A DNA stretch of 64,000 bases. Source: Chryseobacterium sp. POL2. GTDB lineage: Bacteria > Bacteroidota > Bacteroidia > Flavobacteriales > Weeksellaceae. The notes under the pieces were generated by a model. It was given only the letters and a program-made list of their open reading frames with translations, searched no databases and was not told where the DNA came from. Position numbers and translations under genes: made by a program. Every line of letters starts with the position of its first letter. Position 1 is the first letter of the stretch. This document shows, piece after piece, positions 7,565-16,587 of the stretch. The stretch spans positions 1,550,001 through 1,614,000 of the forward strand of contig NZ_CP049298.1 in NCBI RefSeq assembly GCF_011058315.1, read 5' to 3'.

Positions 7565-9109
7565 ATGTCAGAGAAAATTTTATGGATAGATGATGAAGTT
7601 GATTTGCTAAAACCGCACATTGTGTTTTTAGAAAGTAAAGGCTACAGCGTCACCCCAGTTAACAATGTTAATGAAGCTTTAGAACTTATAGAAAAAGAAA
7701 AATTTCAGCTGACATTATTAGACGAAAACATGCCAGGCATTTCTGGATTGGAAGCCATTCCCATGATAAAAGACAAAGATAGCAGTCTCAAAATCGTTAT
7801 GGTAACCAAGAGCGAGGAAGAACACATTATGGAACAAGCCATTGGCTCTCAAATCGCCGATTATATTCTAAAACCCGTTAATCCCAACCAAGTTTTATTA
7901 TCATTAAAAAAAAATCTGCAAAGCGAGAATCTTGTAGAACAAAGAACCATTTCTGAATATCAGCAAGAATTCCGAAACTTGAGTATGGAGCTTTCTTATC
8001 TAAGAACTTTCCAGGATTGGGCAGAGCATTACAAGAAAATATTGAATTGGGAAATCAAATTCGATAAGGTTTTTGATAGTGAATTTGCCGATCTTTTGCA
8101 ATCTCAAAAAGAAGAAGCCAACATTCAGTTTTCAAAATTTATTGAAAAAAATTACGGAGATTGGCTCTATGACCAAGACAAACCAATCATGAGTCATACG
8201 CTTTTCAAAGATAAAGTAAAGCCAGAACTTGTTAACGACAAAGTCTTGTTATTGATGGTTGACAATTTGCGTTATGACCAATGGAAAGTTATAGAACCAC
8301 TTTTCACCAAGTTTTATAACAAAACCTCGGAAGATTATTATTTCTCAATTCTTCCAACGGCAACACAATATGCGCGAAATGCCTTCTTCGCAGGACTTAT
8401 GCCATCCGAAATTGAAAAACGTTTTCCTGATAAATGGTTTAACGATAACGAAGAAGGCAATAAAAATGAGCATGAAAGAGAGTTTCTGGAAGACCAAATG
8501 AAACGTCTCGGTTTGTCATCAAAATCGATGAAGTATTTAAAAATATTAAACGCTGACTTCGAGAGAAAAATCCTTGATGATTTTAACCAACACAAAAACA
8601 ACGACCTTTTGGTAATCGTTTACAACTTTATCGACATCCTTTCCCATGCAAAAACGGATAACAATATTGTTGACCAATTAATTCGTGATGACAAAACTTT
8701 CAGGTCGCTAACTTACAATTGGTTTGAGAATTCTTCGCTTTTAAAAATTATAAAAACAGCTGCAGAAAATGGGTTCAAACTTGTTATAACAACAGATCAC
8801 GGCACTGTATATGTCAAAAAACCGAGTAAAGTTGTCGGCGACCGCGAGACATCCACCAATATCCGTTACAAAACAGGCCGTAGTTTGACCTACGATGACA
8901 GCGATGTATGGGCAGTTAATAATCCGGAAAAACTTTTCCTTCCAAAAGGAAATTTAAGTTCAAAATATATTTTTGCTAAGAATAACATTTTCTTGGCTTA
9001 TCCCAAAAATTATAATCATTTTGTTAACTATTACAAAGAAACCTATCAACATGGTGGAATTTCGTTAGAAGAAATGATTATTCCGATAAGTATTTTAGAA
9101 CCCAAATAA
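7565..9109 (+). CDS. porX: PorX-type response regulator with PglZ effector domain
   Basis: Residues 1-125 form a receiver domain: acidic pocket Asp9/Asp10, phospho-acceptor Asp53 in LTLLDENMPG, and the conserved Lys in ILKPVNP. A helical linker leads to a PglZ domain of the alkaline-phosphatase superfamily, with metal-site stretches LLLMVDNLRYDQW, ILPTATQYARNAFF (Thr nucleophile), FIDILSH and TTDHGTVYV. This architecture and length (514) are those of PorX, which with the sensor PorY controls expression and function of the type IX secretion system. The same window holds gldKLMN, the T9SS motor and ring genes, which supports the name. Its partner kinase is not visible here. A TAATTTTG -7 element lies at 7526-7533. 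Confidence 0.93.
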   Translation: MSEKILWIDDEVDLLKPHIVFLESKGYSVTPVNNVNEALELIEKEKFQLTLLDENMPGISGLEAIPMIKDKDSSLKIVMVTKSEEEHIMEQAIGSQIADYILKPVNPNQVLLSLKKNLQSENLVEQRTISEYQQEFRNLSMELSYLRTFQDWAEHYKKILNWEIKFDKVFDSEFADLLQSQKEEANIQFSKFIEKNYGDWLYDQDKPIMSHTLFKDKVKPELVNDKVLLLMVDNLRYDQWKVIEPLFTKFYNKTSEDYYFSILPTATQYARNAFFAGLMPSEIEKRFPDKWFNDNEEGNKNEHEREFLEDQMKRLGLSSKSMKYLKILNADFERKILDDFNQHKNNDLLVIVYNFIDILSHAKTDNNIVDQLIRDDKTFRSLTYNWFENSSLLKIIKTAAENGFKLVITTDHGTVYVKKPSKVVGDRETSTNIRYKTGRSLTYDDSDVWAVNNPEKLFLPKGNLSSKYIFAKNNIFLAYPKNYNHFVNYYKETYQHGGISLEEMIIPISILEPK

Positions 9110-9141
9110 TTTTTTCATAGTTTATTTAAATTTGGGTACTT

Positions 9142-9176
9142 GGCGGAAAAAATCCTTTATTTTTTCCGCCTTTTTA
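9142..9176 (+). terminator. Terminator of porX
   Basis: Perfect arms ggcggaaaaaa (9142-9152) and ttttttccgcc (9160-9170) followed by a T run. Confidence 0.88.
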
Positions 9177-9224
9177 TTTTTTTTAAAATCGAATAAAAGA
9201 TATTTTTGCCTTTAAATTGACACT

Positions 9225-9986
9225 ATGAAAATTATCTCCTATAACGTTAACGGAATACGCGCAGCTTTTACCAAAGATTTTATCGGATGGCTAACTTTGG
9301 CAAATCCAGATGTCATTTGTATCCAAGAAAGTAAAGCCGGAAATGACCAAATAGACATCGATAGTTTCGAAAAAGCAGGTTATCATAGTTATTGGCATTC
9401 TGCGGTCAAAAAAGGTTATAGCGGCGTTGGTATCGCTTCGAAAATAAAACCTAAGCATGTTGTCTATGGCTGTGGCATCGAAAGCTTTGACAACGAAGGA
9501 CGAATTATCCGTGCAGATTTTGATGATTTTTCGGTAATTTCGGTTTATGTTCCGTCTGCCTCGAATATCGACCGACTGGAGTTCAAGATGCAGTTTTGCT
9601 ATGATTTTTTAAATTATATTAAAGAATTAAAAAAAACGATTCCCAATCTTATAATTTCTGGAGATTATAATATCTGTCACGAAGCGATTGACATCCATGA
9701 TCCTATTAGACTGGCGAATGTTTCTGGATTTTTACCAATGGAGCGCGAATGGATGACCAAGTTTATGGACGAATGTGAGCTCATTGATAGTTTTAGATTT
9801 TTCAATAATCAACCCGATCAATATTCATGGTGGAGTTATAGAGCCGCTTCGCGCGAGCGAAATAAAGGTTGGCGTATCGATTATAATATGGTATCCAAAA
9901 CTTTGGAATCAAGACTATCACGCGCTTTAATTTTACCAGAAGTGAAACATTCTGACCATTGTCCTGTTGTTGTCGAACTGAAATAA
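9225..9986 (+). CDS. xth: Exodeoxyribonuclease III / AP endonuclease
   Basis: A 253-residue member of the exonuclease-endonuclease-phosphatase superfamily acting in base-excision repair at abasic sites. All the family motifs are present in order: NVNGIRAAF (7-15), IQESKAG with metal ligand Glu35, SGDYNICH (mid-protein), the DYNMVS segment and the C-terminal HSDHCPVVVE with catalytic His245. The length and spacing are normal. A TATTTTTG -7 element at 9201-9208 lies just before the start. The channel gene downstream begins 10 bases after its stop, so the two are probably co-transcribed. Confidence 0.95.
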   Translation: MKIISYNVNGIRAAFTKDFIGWLTLANPDVICIQESKAGNDQIDIDSFEKAGYHSYWHSAVKKGYSGVGIASKIKPKHVVYGCGIESFDNEGRIIRADFDDFSVISVYVPSASNIDRLEFKMQFCYDFLNYIKELKKTIPNLIISGDYNICHEAIDIHDPIRLANVSGFLPMEREWMTKFMDECELIDSFRFFNNQPDQYSWWSYRAASRERNKGWRIDYNMVSKTLESRLSRALILPEVKHSDHCPVVVELK

Positions 9987-9996
9987 TACATGTACT

Positions 9997-10629
9997 TTGC
10001 ACGAACAATTTAATTTTTTAATAGAAGTTTTAGGAACAATTGCCTTTGCGATGTCTGGAAGTTTTGCGGCCATGCAAAAGCGACTTGATCCTTTTGGCGT
10101 TCTTATTATAGCCTTTATCACATCTGTTGGCGGTGGTACCGTTCGGGATTTGTTATTGGACGTCCCTGTTTTTTGGATGCACGATTTGCGCATGTGTACA
10201 TTGATTTTGATAACCAGTATTTTTTCCATGATTTTTAAATCTCTTGAAAAAAACTTCCAGGTCACCTTATTTATATTTGATAGCTTTGGGCTCGGGCTAT
10301 TCACAATCATCGGGGTACAAAAAGGATTAACAGCAGAACTTCATCCTATGATTTGTATTATTCTAGGTACTATTACAGGCTGTTTTGGTGGAATTATTCG
10401 GGATATTTTATTGAATCGTATTCCGCTTATTTTTAGAAAAGAAATCTATGCAACCGCTTGTATTATTGGTGGCGCCGTATTTTTGATTCTTGCAATTTAC
10501 ACCAATCTTTCATATACTTTTGTACAGATATTAACCATTCTATTAATTGTAGCCATAAGAACTTTCGCTGTCAAATACCATTGGCAAATACCGAAATTCT
10601 ACGACACACCCAACAATTCTGAAATGTAA
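9997..10629 (+). CDS. Trimeric intracellular cation (TRIC) channel family / UPF0126 membrane protein
   Basis: A 210-residue integral membrane protein with two repeated glycine-rich units typical of UPF0126/TRIC proteins. The first carries GTIAFAMSGSFAAM and SVGGGTVRDLLL; the second carries GVQKGLTAEL and GTITGCFGGIIRDILL. Prokaryotic TRIC proteins form trimeric monovalent-cation channels in the inner membrane. The start is taken as TTG at 9997, because the upstream in-frame stop is at 9985 and the next ATG (10051) would remove half of the first membrane helix. An ATG at 9990 is out of frame and stops after seven codons. Probably co-transcribed with exonuclease III. Confidence 0.85.
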   Translation: MHEQFNFLIEVLGTIAFAMSGSFAAMQKRLDPFGVLIIAFITSVGGGTVRDLLLDVPVFWMHDLRMCTLILITSIFSMIFKSLEKNFQVTLFIFDSFGLGLFTIIGVQKGLTAELHPMICIILGTITGCFGGIIRDILLNRIPLIFRKEIYATACIIGGAVFLILAIYTNLSYTFVQILTILLIVAIRTFAVKYHWQIPKFYDTPNNSEM

Positions 10630-10635
10630 AATAAA

Positions 10636-10664
10636 AAAGGTTCGATATGATATCGAACCTTTAT
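10636..10664. terminator. Bidirectional terminator between the TRIC gene and the TPR membrane protein gene
   Basis: Perfect 12-bp arms aaaggttcgata (10636-10647) and tatcgaaccttt (10651-10662) with a 3-base loop, A/T-rich on both sides. The two genes converge here. Confidence 0.85.
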
Positions 10665-10667
10665 ATT

Positions 10668-11237
10668 TTAGTGAAACTTTCCTCGTTGTCTCATATTAGG
10701 ATTGTGCATATGCTTCTGCATCGAAGGCATTTTTAGTTGTTCCTTCATCATTTTTATTTGATCGGTCATCATACCTGCAGAATCTAATCTTTTTGCCTCT
10801 TCCAATAATTTCTGAGCTTCTTGTCTTTTACCTTTAGACAAAGCACCTGCAGCCAAGTTAAGCGTTGCCATTGCGCGATCGTGTTTCATATTCAAGCCAT
10901 AATCCAATGCTTTTTTCATTAAAGCTTCGGTCTTTGCAGGATTATTATCTTGCGCAGTGGTTAATCCGATTAAATAATGATAATATCCATATTGGCTTTT
11001 GTGAAGCTCTTTTTCAAAGCTTTTAATTCTTGACAAATGCTTGTAAGCGCCTTCAAAATTTTGCTTTCTTAACTGCCAAAATGCTAATAGAATGTTTTCA
11101 TTTTTAAAAAATAAAAGAATCGGAAGCGAGGACAATATAACCAAAACAATTCCCCAACCAATATTTCTATTGAACATGAGATATATTCCTAAGCCAATGA
11201 GTACAGCTGCTATTACAAATTTAATATACTTATTCAT
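10668..11237 (-). CDS. Membrane protein with TPR-like repeats, function unknown
   Basis: Of 189 residues, about the first 50 form two membrane helices with a short turn (YIKFVIAAVLIGLGIYLMF, then GWGIVLVILSSLPILLFF). A soluble part follows in which TPR-like helical pairs can be seen (FEGAYKHLSRIKSFEK; AKTEALMKKALDYGLNMK; GKRQEAQKLLEEAKRLD). The end is rich in Met, His and Gln. TPR repeats usually bind partner proteins, but nothing shows which ones. It stands alone between a terminator and the divergent LURP-one-like gene. I do not recognise a named family beyond the TPR fold. Confidence 0.75.
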   Translation of the reverse strand: MNKYIKFVIAAVLIGLGIYLMFNRNIGWGIVLVILSSLPILLFFKNENILLAFWQLRKQNFEGAYKHLSRIKSFEKELHKSQYGYYHYLIGLTTAQDNNPAKTEALMKKALDYGLNMKHDRAMATLNLAAGALSKGKRQEAQKLLEEAKRLDSAGMMTDQIKMMKEQLKMPSMQKHMHNPNMRQRGKFH

Positions 11238-11351
11238 TCTAAAATTTTACCTTGCAAAGATAAACAATGTAAAAGAAATTACAGAATGCTAACTATAGAT
11301 AAAGTGCAAATATCAAGAAATATTCTATATTTAATCCACTAAACAATCAGA

Positions 11352-11951
11352 ATGAAAAATTTACAATATCCACTCGAGTTTAAATTTAAAATAACAACTT
11401 TGTCCAGTGACTTCACAATTACAGATCAATCTGGACAAATACAAGCTTATGCAAGGCAAAAACTATTTAAGTTTAAGGAAAGTGTACAAGTCTATGAAAG
11501 CGATGCCAAACGTGACGTTTTGTATAACATCAATGCTAACCAATGGATTGATTTCAATGCGTCATATTCGATTACAGAACCTCGAACAGGAACAGAACTA
11601 GGGAAAGTTGCGCGAAAAGGCATGCGCTCTTTTTGGCGAGCAACCTACGAAATCTTTGACAACAATGGTCAAAAGTTGTTTACAATTACGGAAGAAAATC
11701 CGTGGGTGAAAATGTGGGATTCTTTCGTTGGTGAATTACCGATAATAGGCATGTTTACAGGTTATTTTCTCAATCCTGCATATATCATCAAAGATACGAA
11801 TGACCAAATAGTTTTCAGACTCAAAAAAACACCTTCTTTGTTGGGACGACGCTTTGAACTCGACAGACTCATTGATATTCCTGATGAACAAGAAACGCTT
11901 TGTGCATTGAGTCTTATGATGATGATTTTGCTGGAACGTGGGAGAGGTTAA
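11352..11951 (+). CDS. LURP-one-related / tubby-like fold protein
   Basis: A 199-residue soluble protein whose strand pattern fits the LURP-one/phospholipid-scramblase-like (tubby C-terminal) fold: YPLEFKFKIT, DFTITDQSGQIQAYARQK, LFKFKESVQVY, a middle SFWRATYEIFDNNGQKLF strand pair, then GYFLNPAYIIKD and a C-terminal helix LCALSLMMMILLERG buried in the barrel. Bacterial members have no settled biochemical role; membrane-lipid or ligand binding has been suggested for the fold. The ATG follows a TATTCTATATTT region with no clear -7 match. It is a single-gene unit ending at a hairpin shared with the convergent oxidoreductase gene. Confidence 0.75.
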   Translation: MKNLQYPLEFKFKITTLSSDFTITDQSGQIQAYARQKLFKFKESVQVYESDAKRDVLYNINANQWIDFNASYSITEPRTGTELGKVARKGMRSFWRATYEIFDNNGQKLFTITEENPWVKMWDSFVGELPIIGMFTGYFLNPAYIIKDTNDQIVFRLKKTPSLLGRRFELDRLIDIPDEQETLCALSLMMMILLERGRG

Positions 11952-11956
11952 AAATA

Positions 11957-11983
11957 AAAAGCGGCAAAAATTTGTCGCTTTTA
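11957..11983. terminator. Bidirectional terminator
   Basis: Arms aaaagcggcaaa (11957-11968) and tttgtcgctttt (11971-11982) pair with one G-U, flanked by A and T runs. It serves the converging genes on both sides. Confidence 0.75.
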
Positions 11984-11984
11984 T

Positions 11985-13013
11985 TTACTTAAATCTTTTG
12001 ATATCAACTTCTGGAAAAATAGGAGTTCCATGTTCAATATGCTCAAAGAGCTGTTTTGCAAAATAATTGGAATTCATAACGCCACGTGCACCCATTCCAT
12101 TTAAAATAAACATATTTTGGTGTTTGTGATGGGATCCAACTATCGGTCGACGATCAGGAACAACGGCACGAAATGCCACATTGACTTCTTCGATGTTATA
12201 AGATTTATCAAAAATTTCTTCTAAACCTGCTTTTAATTTGTTAACTGAATCTTGGTTGATTTCCGAGCTCGTTTCGTCCCGCTCATAAGTTCCACCAACA
12301 AAAAAATGATTTTTAAAAGTATTAAACAAGAAGAATTTCTTTTTAATAATGTAAGGATCGATGTCCGTGTCAGAAGAAATTACCATCGAATGGCCACGAT
12401 TGCCTTTCACAGGAATGTCGAAAAAATAGGGATTCTTGTTAACATGAACACCTTCACAAAAAACAATATTTTCAAATTCTAAATCTTTGTAAGTCATATT
12501 TTGCATATCAAGATCCTCAAACGCAAAACTTTCTTTAAGAATCAGATGATGTTCTTCAAAATATTCATAAAAAGCGTTGAAAAAAGATGTGACGTTAATT
12601 CTAAGGCTGTGATTTACCTTAGCTGACAAAAACTCATTTTTAACGGATTTTAATTTAATTAAATCTGTATTTAAGAATTCTTTTAAATCGTCTTTATTGG
12701 ATTTTTTCAGCCAAAGTTCTTGCTCGGTTTTATCATGAAAAATCCGAACAAGATGTTCGTTAATTACAAAATTTTCGCCGAGATAAGATTTTATTTCTTT
12801 AAAATTATCAAGGACAGCATCAATCTCATTCTGCGCATTCCAAACACTTGTAAAACGTTTTAATACAACAGGATTACAAACGCCTGCAGAGATTTCGGAT
12901 GCCGATTTTCTCCCATCTGTTATAATAACAAATGACTTCTTATGTTTAATAAGTTGGTGCGCAAACATGAGTCCTGCATAACCGCCACCAACAATGATAT
13001 AATCTAACTTCAT
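11985..13013 (-). CDS. FAD-dependent oxidoreductase, DAO family
   Basis: The 342-residue protein begins with the FAD-binding motif DYIIVGGGYAGLMFAHQL (residues 4-21). It carries the glycine-oxidase/D-amino-acid-oxidase-like segments SEISAGVCNPVV (about 39-50) and, at the C-terminus, FRAVVPDRRPIVGSH and NGMGARGVMNS, which in DAO enzymes contact the isoalloxazine ring. Related proteins oxidise amines or amino acids, and a similar domain occurs in MnmC. The substrate cannot be told from the sequence. It lies downstream of the gldN terminator in its own transcription unit. Confidence 0.82.
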   Translation of the reverse strand: MKLDYIIVGGGYAGLMFAHQLIKHKKSFVIITDGRKSASEISAGVCNPVVLKRFTSVWNAQNEIDAVLDNFKEIKSYLGENFVINEHLVRIFHDKTEQELWLKKSNKDDLKEFLNTDLIKLKSVKNEFLSAKVNHSLRINVTSFFNAFYEYFEEHHLILKESFAFEDLDMQNMTYKDLEFENIVFCEGVHVNKNPYFFDIPVKGNRGHSMVISSDTDIDPYIIKKKFFLFNTFKNHFFVGGTYERDETSSEINQDSVNKLKAGLEEIFDKSYNIEEVNVAFRAVVPDRRPIVGSHHKHQNMFILNGMGARGVMNSNYFAKQLFEHIEHGTPIFPEVDIKRFK

Positions 13014-13017
13014 AAAT

Positions 13018-13049
13018 AAAAAAACCTGAGTAAAGATACTCAGGTTTTG
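13018..13049 (-). terminator. Terminator of the gldKLMN operon
   Basis: Arms aaaacctgagta (about 13020-13031) and tactcaggtttt (13036-13047) form a strong hairpin. On the minus strand a T run follows. It lies 22 bases past the gldN stop. Confidence 0.85.
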
Positions 13050-13070
13050 TGTATAGGAACGAATATTTTT

Positions 13071-14189
13071 CTAATAATTCCAAAGGTCATTTTCCATTTG
13101 CAGGATTTGAGCCTTAATTCTGTCGCTTTCGTCTAGTTGACCATCAGCATCTTCTGGCACGTAATCGTCGATTATACCACTACCGCCTCTACCTTGACCA
13201 TTGTCTGACTTGTAAATGATTGAAGAAAATCTTCTCGCATTAAGCACGTCATCAAAAGTAATATCAGAACTTGTATTTTTAGAATTAAAAATATAATTGC
13301 TTGTTAATACTTTTCTAGCATCTGGATAGAAAATCCAAAATAAGTCGATAGAATCGGGTGTAGCAGCTTCTGGCGTAATACCACTCTCAATTTGAGAACT
13401 TGCAATAGAAGCTTGCGCTTTTGCACCATTCGGATCTGGACCCATTGCACAAAGACCCAAAAGTCTATATTTAAGCTGTGTATCACGTTTGTCGATATAC
13501 CATTGTCCCATAATTTTCAACAATTTTACATTTTCTGTACTTGTTTTAATCTGGTCAACGTTTGCCACGATATCATTTTGAGTTACTCTAAAGTGACTTC
13601 CATCTAATTTAACAATAACGTTGTCTTTGTTATCTTTATAGACATCTTGTAATCTTGCACCGTAATAACCTTTCAGCGCGTTGATACTTTTGTCCTCTTC
13701 ATTGATTACAGATTTGTAACCTTTTAAAGATTTTGTAACCGCTTTATCATCGATTTTGCCTTCGTTCATCAGTTGAACAAAATAGTTATCAACGTTAATA
13801 GCGGAAGTCGAAGCGGCAATTCCTTCTGGTGTTAATCTCGTTGTAAAATTCTCATCAGAATATACTTCTTCAATTTTACCAGAAGTCACAGCATCGATCA
13901 AAATCTGATACAAAGAATGATTTTGAGATACAAGACCATCATTATTGTGGTAGAATGGTTGGTTGATTTTATCATTCATATCAATGATTTCCCATACAAC
14001 CATACTTTTAAGAACATCTTTATCCTCTATAAAGCCATATTTAATAGGTGCAGCCACGCTGTCTTTTCTAGCTTCGCGCTCTTCACGAAACTTTTCTGGC
14101 GATGTTGCATTAAGTACATTCGTCTGTGCAAAAGCAAATCCTGAGGATAATAATAGAAAATTTAAAACTATCTTTTTCATATAAATCAT
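13071..14189 (-). CDS. gldN: Gliding motility / T9SS protein GldN
   Basis: The 372-residue periplasmic protein has a signal peptide ending FAFAQ (the ATG used here starts MIYMKK; the second Met at residue 4 is an equally good start). The mature part has the family's EKFREEREARKDS region, the segment EDKDVLKSMVVWEIIDMND and the YFVQLMNEGKIDDK domain. GldN (PorN in Porphyromonas) sits with GldK in the periplasmic ring of the type IX secretion system and is needed for secretion and gliding. It is the last gene of gldK-gldL-gldM-gldN, 46 bases after gldM. A Gly/Asp-rich, probably disordered stretch is seen near the C-terminus (GQGRGGSGIIDD). Confidence 0.95.
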   Translation of the reverse strand: MIYMKKIVLNFLLLSSGFAFAQTNVLNATSPEKFREEREARKDSVAAPIKYGFIEDKDVLKSMVVWEIIDMNDKINQPFYHNNDGLVSQNHSLYQILIDAVTSGKIEEVYSDENFTTRLTPEGIAASTSAINVDNYFVQLMNEGKIDDKAVTKSLKGYKSVINEEDKSINALKGYYGARLQDVYKDNKDNVIVKLDGSHFRVTQNDIVANVDQIKTSTENVKLLKIMGQWYIDKRDTQLKYRLLGLCAMGPDPNGAKAQASIASSQIESGITPEAATPDSIDLFWIFYPDARKVLTSNYIFNSKNTSSDITFDDVLNARRFSSIIYKSDNGQGRGGSGIIDDYVPEDADGQLDESDRIKAQILQMENDLWNY

Positions 14190-14235
14190 TAATATTGATT
14201 AAAAACCAATCAAATACTATTTTAAAATAACGTTT

Positions 14236-15810
14236 TTATTGAACATTTATTGCAATACCTGGAATGTTTTGAAGAACCTGTCCTCCTAATCCGGTTGCAG
14301 TAGCTTGGATATCGAATACAATTGCAATATCACCTGATCTAAGGCCTTTTGTTAAACCTTCGACAGCGCTAAGTGAACTACCATTAACTCTCATAGCTGC
14401 TTTTCCTGGAACTTTAAACATAAAGCTATTAACACTAAAGCTAACTGGGAAGTCGAAGTCTGGCATCGACACAGATACTGTTTGGTTAGGGATTGAACTT
14501 GCTGGCATTGCCACAACATTTTTACCTCTAATTTGTCCAACTGGTGGCGGTACATTCTTAACTCTAAATTTGAAAGGTTGAGAAATTGTTGCCCCTTTTG
14601 GATCTTTTCCAGAAATTGTTAAAGTCACTTCGTTTCCTGAAGAAGGTGTTACCGTCCATTTACCATTACCTCCACCAACAGAAGCACCAGAAGCAGAAAG
14701 TGAAATATTACCCGAAGCACCTAAAATAGATCCCGAAACAGGGTTAGGTAATCCTCTATATAAAACATTCATTTTATCAGCAGAAAGTAAAGCACCTTTT
14801 TGAGCTTTAAGTTCTTGTACGCCTGCGATTACATCATAAGTATGCTCGTATGGTAAAGAATGAACTTTTCCATTTTTATCAGTAAATTTAATTTCTCCTC
14901 TTAAAGCTTGTGGTCCAACCGCTCCAGCATTAAGGGTAGCGATACCTTGACCATTTTCTACTCTACTAACACCAGTAATTTCTAATCCTGGAATAGCACT
15001 AGCTCTTGTACCAATTGCCACTTTAACTTCTTGAGGCTGTCCTTGAAGAACTTGCTTTGGTCCTTGTACTAGAGCTTCATAAGCATCAAACTTGATATCT
15101 GCGTCCACTTTCTCTTGCAACATAGAAGAAATTGCATCAGACTGAAGATTTCTAGCTTCTGACTGGATAACTTCTAAGTTAGACAAAGCAGCAATCAACG
15201 GCTGATTATAAAACTTATACTGAATCCAATTCTTTCCGCCTTGAGCTCTTTTATCTCCTTTCGCAAAATCAGGAACTAAAGTTTTAGAAGCTCTTTTTGC
15301 GATATCAGCAAATTGTTGGTTAGAAGCGAAAGTTGTGGTGATATAATTTCTTAGATCATCCATTTTCGTTTTTAGGTCTGCTGCGGTTTTAGATGGATTT
15401 TTCTCATCTCCATCATTAAAAAATAATTTTGTTGCAGGTTCTGTGTTATTAAGTGCTGTGAAACTTTCTTCTGAAGGTAGTTCTGGGTTATACTCAGCTT
15501 CAGTACTCATTTTACTTTTTAATCCATCGATAAAACTAACAAGATCATCAGTCTTAGCTTCTAGTCCTTTGTATTGGTCTTGTAGAGGACCATACACATC
15601 TGGAGAAGCTGTGGCTTTTGCTTGTAATGTTTTTTCGAAGATTTTGTCATTCTTTTCTTCCACCATAACTCTTGTATCAGTAAGAGACTGGTTGGTATCT
15701 TTATATGACCTGATGATTTCTTGGTCAATCTGCATCGCAAGCATCGCGATGAAAACCAAATACATCAGGTTAATCATCTTCTGACGAGGCGTCTGTTTTC
15801 CTTGTGCCAT
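14236..15810 (-). CDS. gldM: T9SS/gliding motor protein GldM
   Basis: The 524-residue protein has a short cytoplasmic start, one membrane helix (LMYLVFIAMLAMQIDQEIIR, about 14-33) and a long periplasmic part. A coiled-coil-rich first domain is followed by several beta domains (QVLQGQPQEVKVAIG..., VLYRGLPNPVSGSILG..., and a C-terminal domain with MRVNGSSLS). GldM and GldL form the proton-driven rotary motor of the type IX secretion system, and GldM's periplasmic dimer transmits torque to the GldK/GldN ring. The position and length are as expected. It starts 49 bases after the gldL stop. Confidence 0.96.
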   Translation of the reverse strand: MAQGKQTPRQKMINLMYLVFIAMLAMQIDQEIIRSYKDTNQSLTDTRVMVEEKNDKIFEKTLQAKATASPDVYGPLQDQYKGLEAKTDDLVSFIDGLKSKMSTEAEYNPELPSEESFTALNNTEPATKLFFNDGDEKNPSKTAADLKTKMDDLRNYITTTFASNQQFADIAKRASKTLVPDFAKGDKRAQGGKNWIQYKFYNQPLIAALSNLEVIQSEARNLQSDAISSMLQEKVDADIKFDAYEALVQGPKQVLQGQPQEVKVAIGTRASAIPGLEITGVSRVENGQGIATLNAGAVGPQALRGEIKFTDKNGKVHSLPYEHTYDVIAGVQELKAQKGALLSADKMNVLYRGLPNPVSGSILGASGNISLSASGASVGGGNGKWTVTPSSGNEVTLTISGKDPKGATISQPFKFRVKNVPPPVGQIRGKNVVAMPASSIPNQTVSVSMPDFDFPVSFSVNSFMFKVPGKAAMRVNGSSLSAVEGLTKGLRSGDIAIVFDIQATATGLGGQVLQNIPGIAINVQ

Positions 15811-15859
15811 TCTTAAAAATTTTTAATAATTAAATAAAATAAATAAAATGTACTGGAAA

Positions 15860-16540
15860 TTAAGACTTCATAGCAGACAACATTCCGCCATATACTCTAT
15901 TAAGACTAGATAAGTTAGAAGTTAAACCTTGTAATTCTTCGTTGAATTTTTCAGATTGTGCTGCTGACTTCTGAATATCTTCAACATATTTTTTACTGAA
16001 TTCTGACTGTTTTTTTCCGTGCTCTAATTGCAAAGCATAAAGCGCATTCATACTTTCTAAATGGCTAGCAGCAAGATTCATCTGCTCGTTATATTTTTGT
16101 GTTGAAGCAGATACGTCAACAGTTTGGTTGATTTGGTCAACAGAAGTTCCGAATTTTTCGATACCGCCTCTTAGTCTTTCAAATAAGTTAACGTCAAGTT
16201 TTGCGTCAGCAAGCATTTTGTCTAATTTGTCTGACAAAGAAAGTTCTAAATCCTTGTTTTCAGCAATTTGATTAACAACTTTTCTTGATTTTCTTTCAGC
16301 AGATTCGTCTAATAATTCTGGATATACATTTTCCCAATGATAGTTTTCTTCAGTTTTTGGTGGATCAAATGCGAATACGATAAATACAATCGCTTCCATA
16401 ATAAGCCCCGCAGCTAATGCAACGTTACCAGAAATAGGACCTAGACTCCAATGTGTCATTTTAAATAATGCACCCAAGATTACGATAGCTGCGCCAATAG
16501 AATAGAAGAAATTCATCTTGGCTTCTTTAGTTTTAAACAT
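15860..16540 (-). CDS. gldL: T9SS/gliding motor protein GldL
   Basis: The 226 residues begin with two membrane helices (about 10-26 and 38-58) and continue into a cytoplasmic helical tail. The charged intramembrane residues reported as essential in the F. johnsoniae GldLM motor are at the same numbers here: Lys27 and His30 in FKMTHWS, and Glu49 in LIMEAIVF. GldL forms the pentameric stator-like ring around two GldM helices and uses the proton-motive force. It is the second gene of the operon, 47 bases downstream of gldK. Confidence 0.96.
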   Translation of the reverse strand: MFKTKEAKMNFFYSIGAAIVILGALFKMTHWSLGPISGNVALAAGLIMEAIVFIVFAFDPPKTEENYHWENVYPELLDESAERKSRKVVNQIAENKDLELSLSDKLDKMLADAKLDVNLFERLRGGIEKFGTSVDQINQTVDVSASTQKYNEQMNLAASHLESMNALYALQLEHGKKQSEFSKKYVEDIQKSAAQSEKFNEELQGLTSNLSSLNRVYGGMLSAMKS

Positions 16541-16587
16541 GCGTTTTAAAAAAATTTAAGTTAGTAATAGTTAGTTTATTTTCTTTG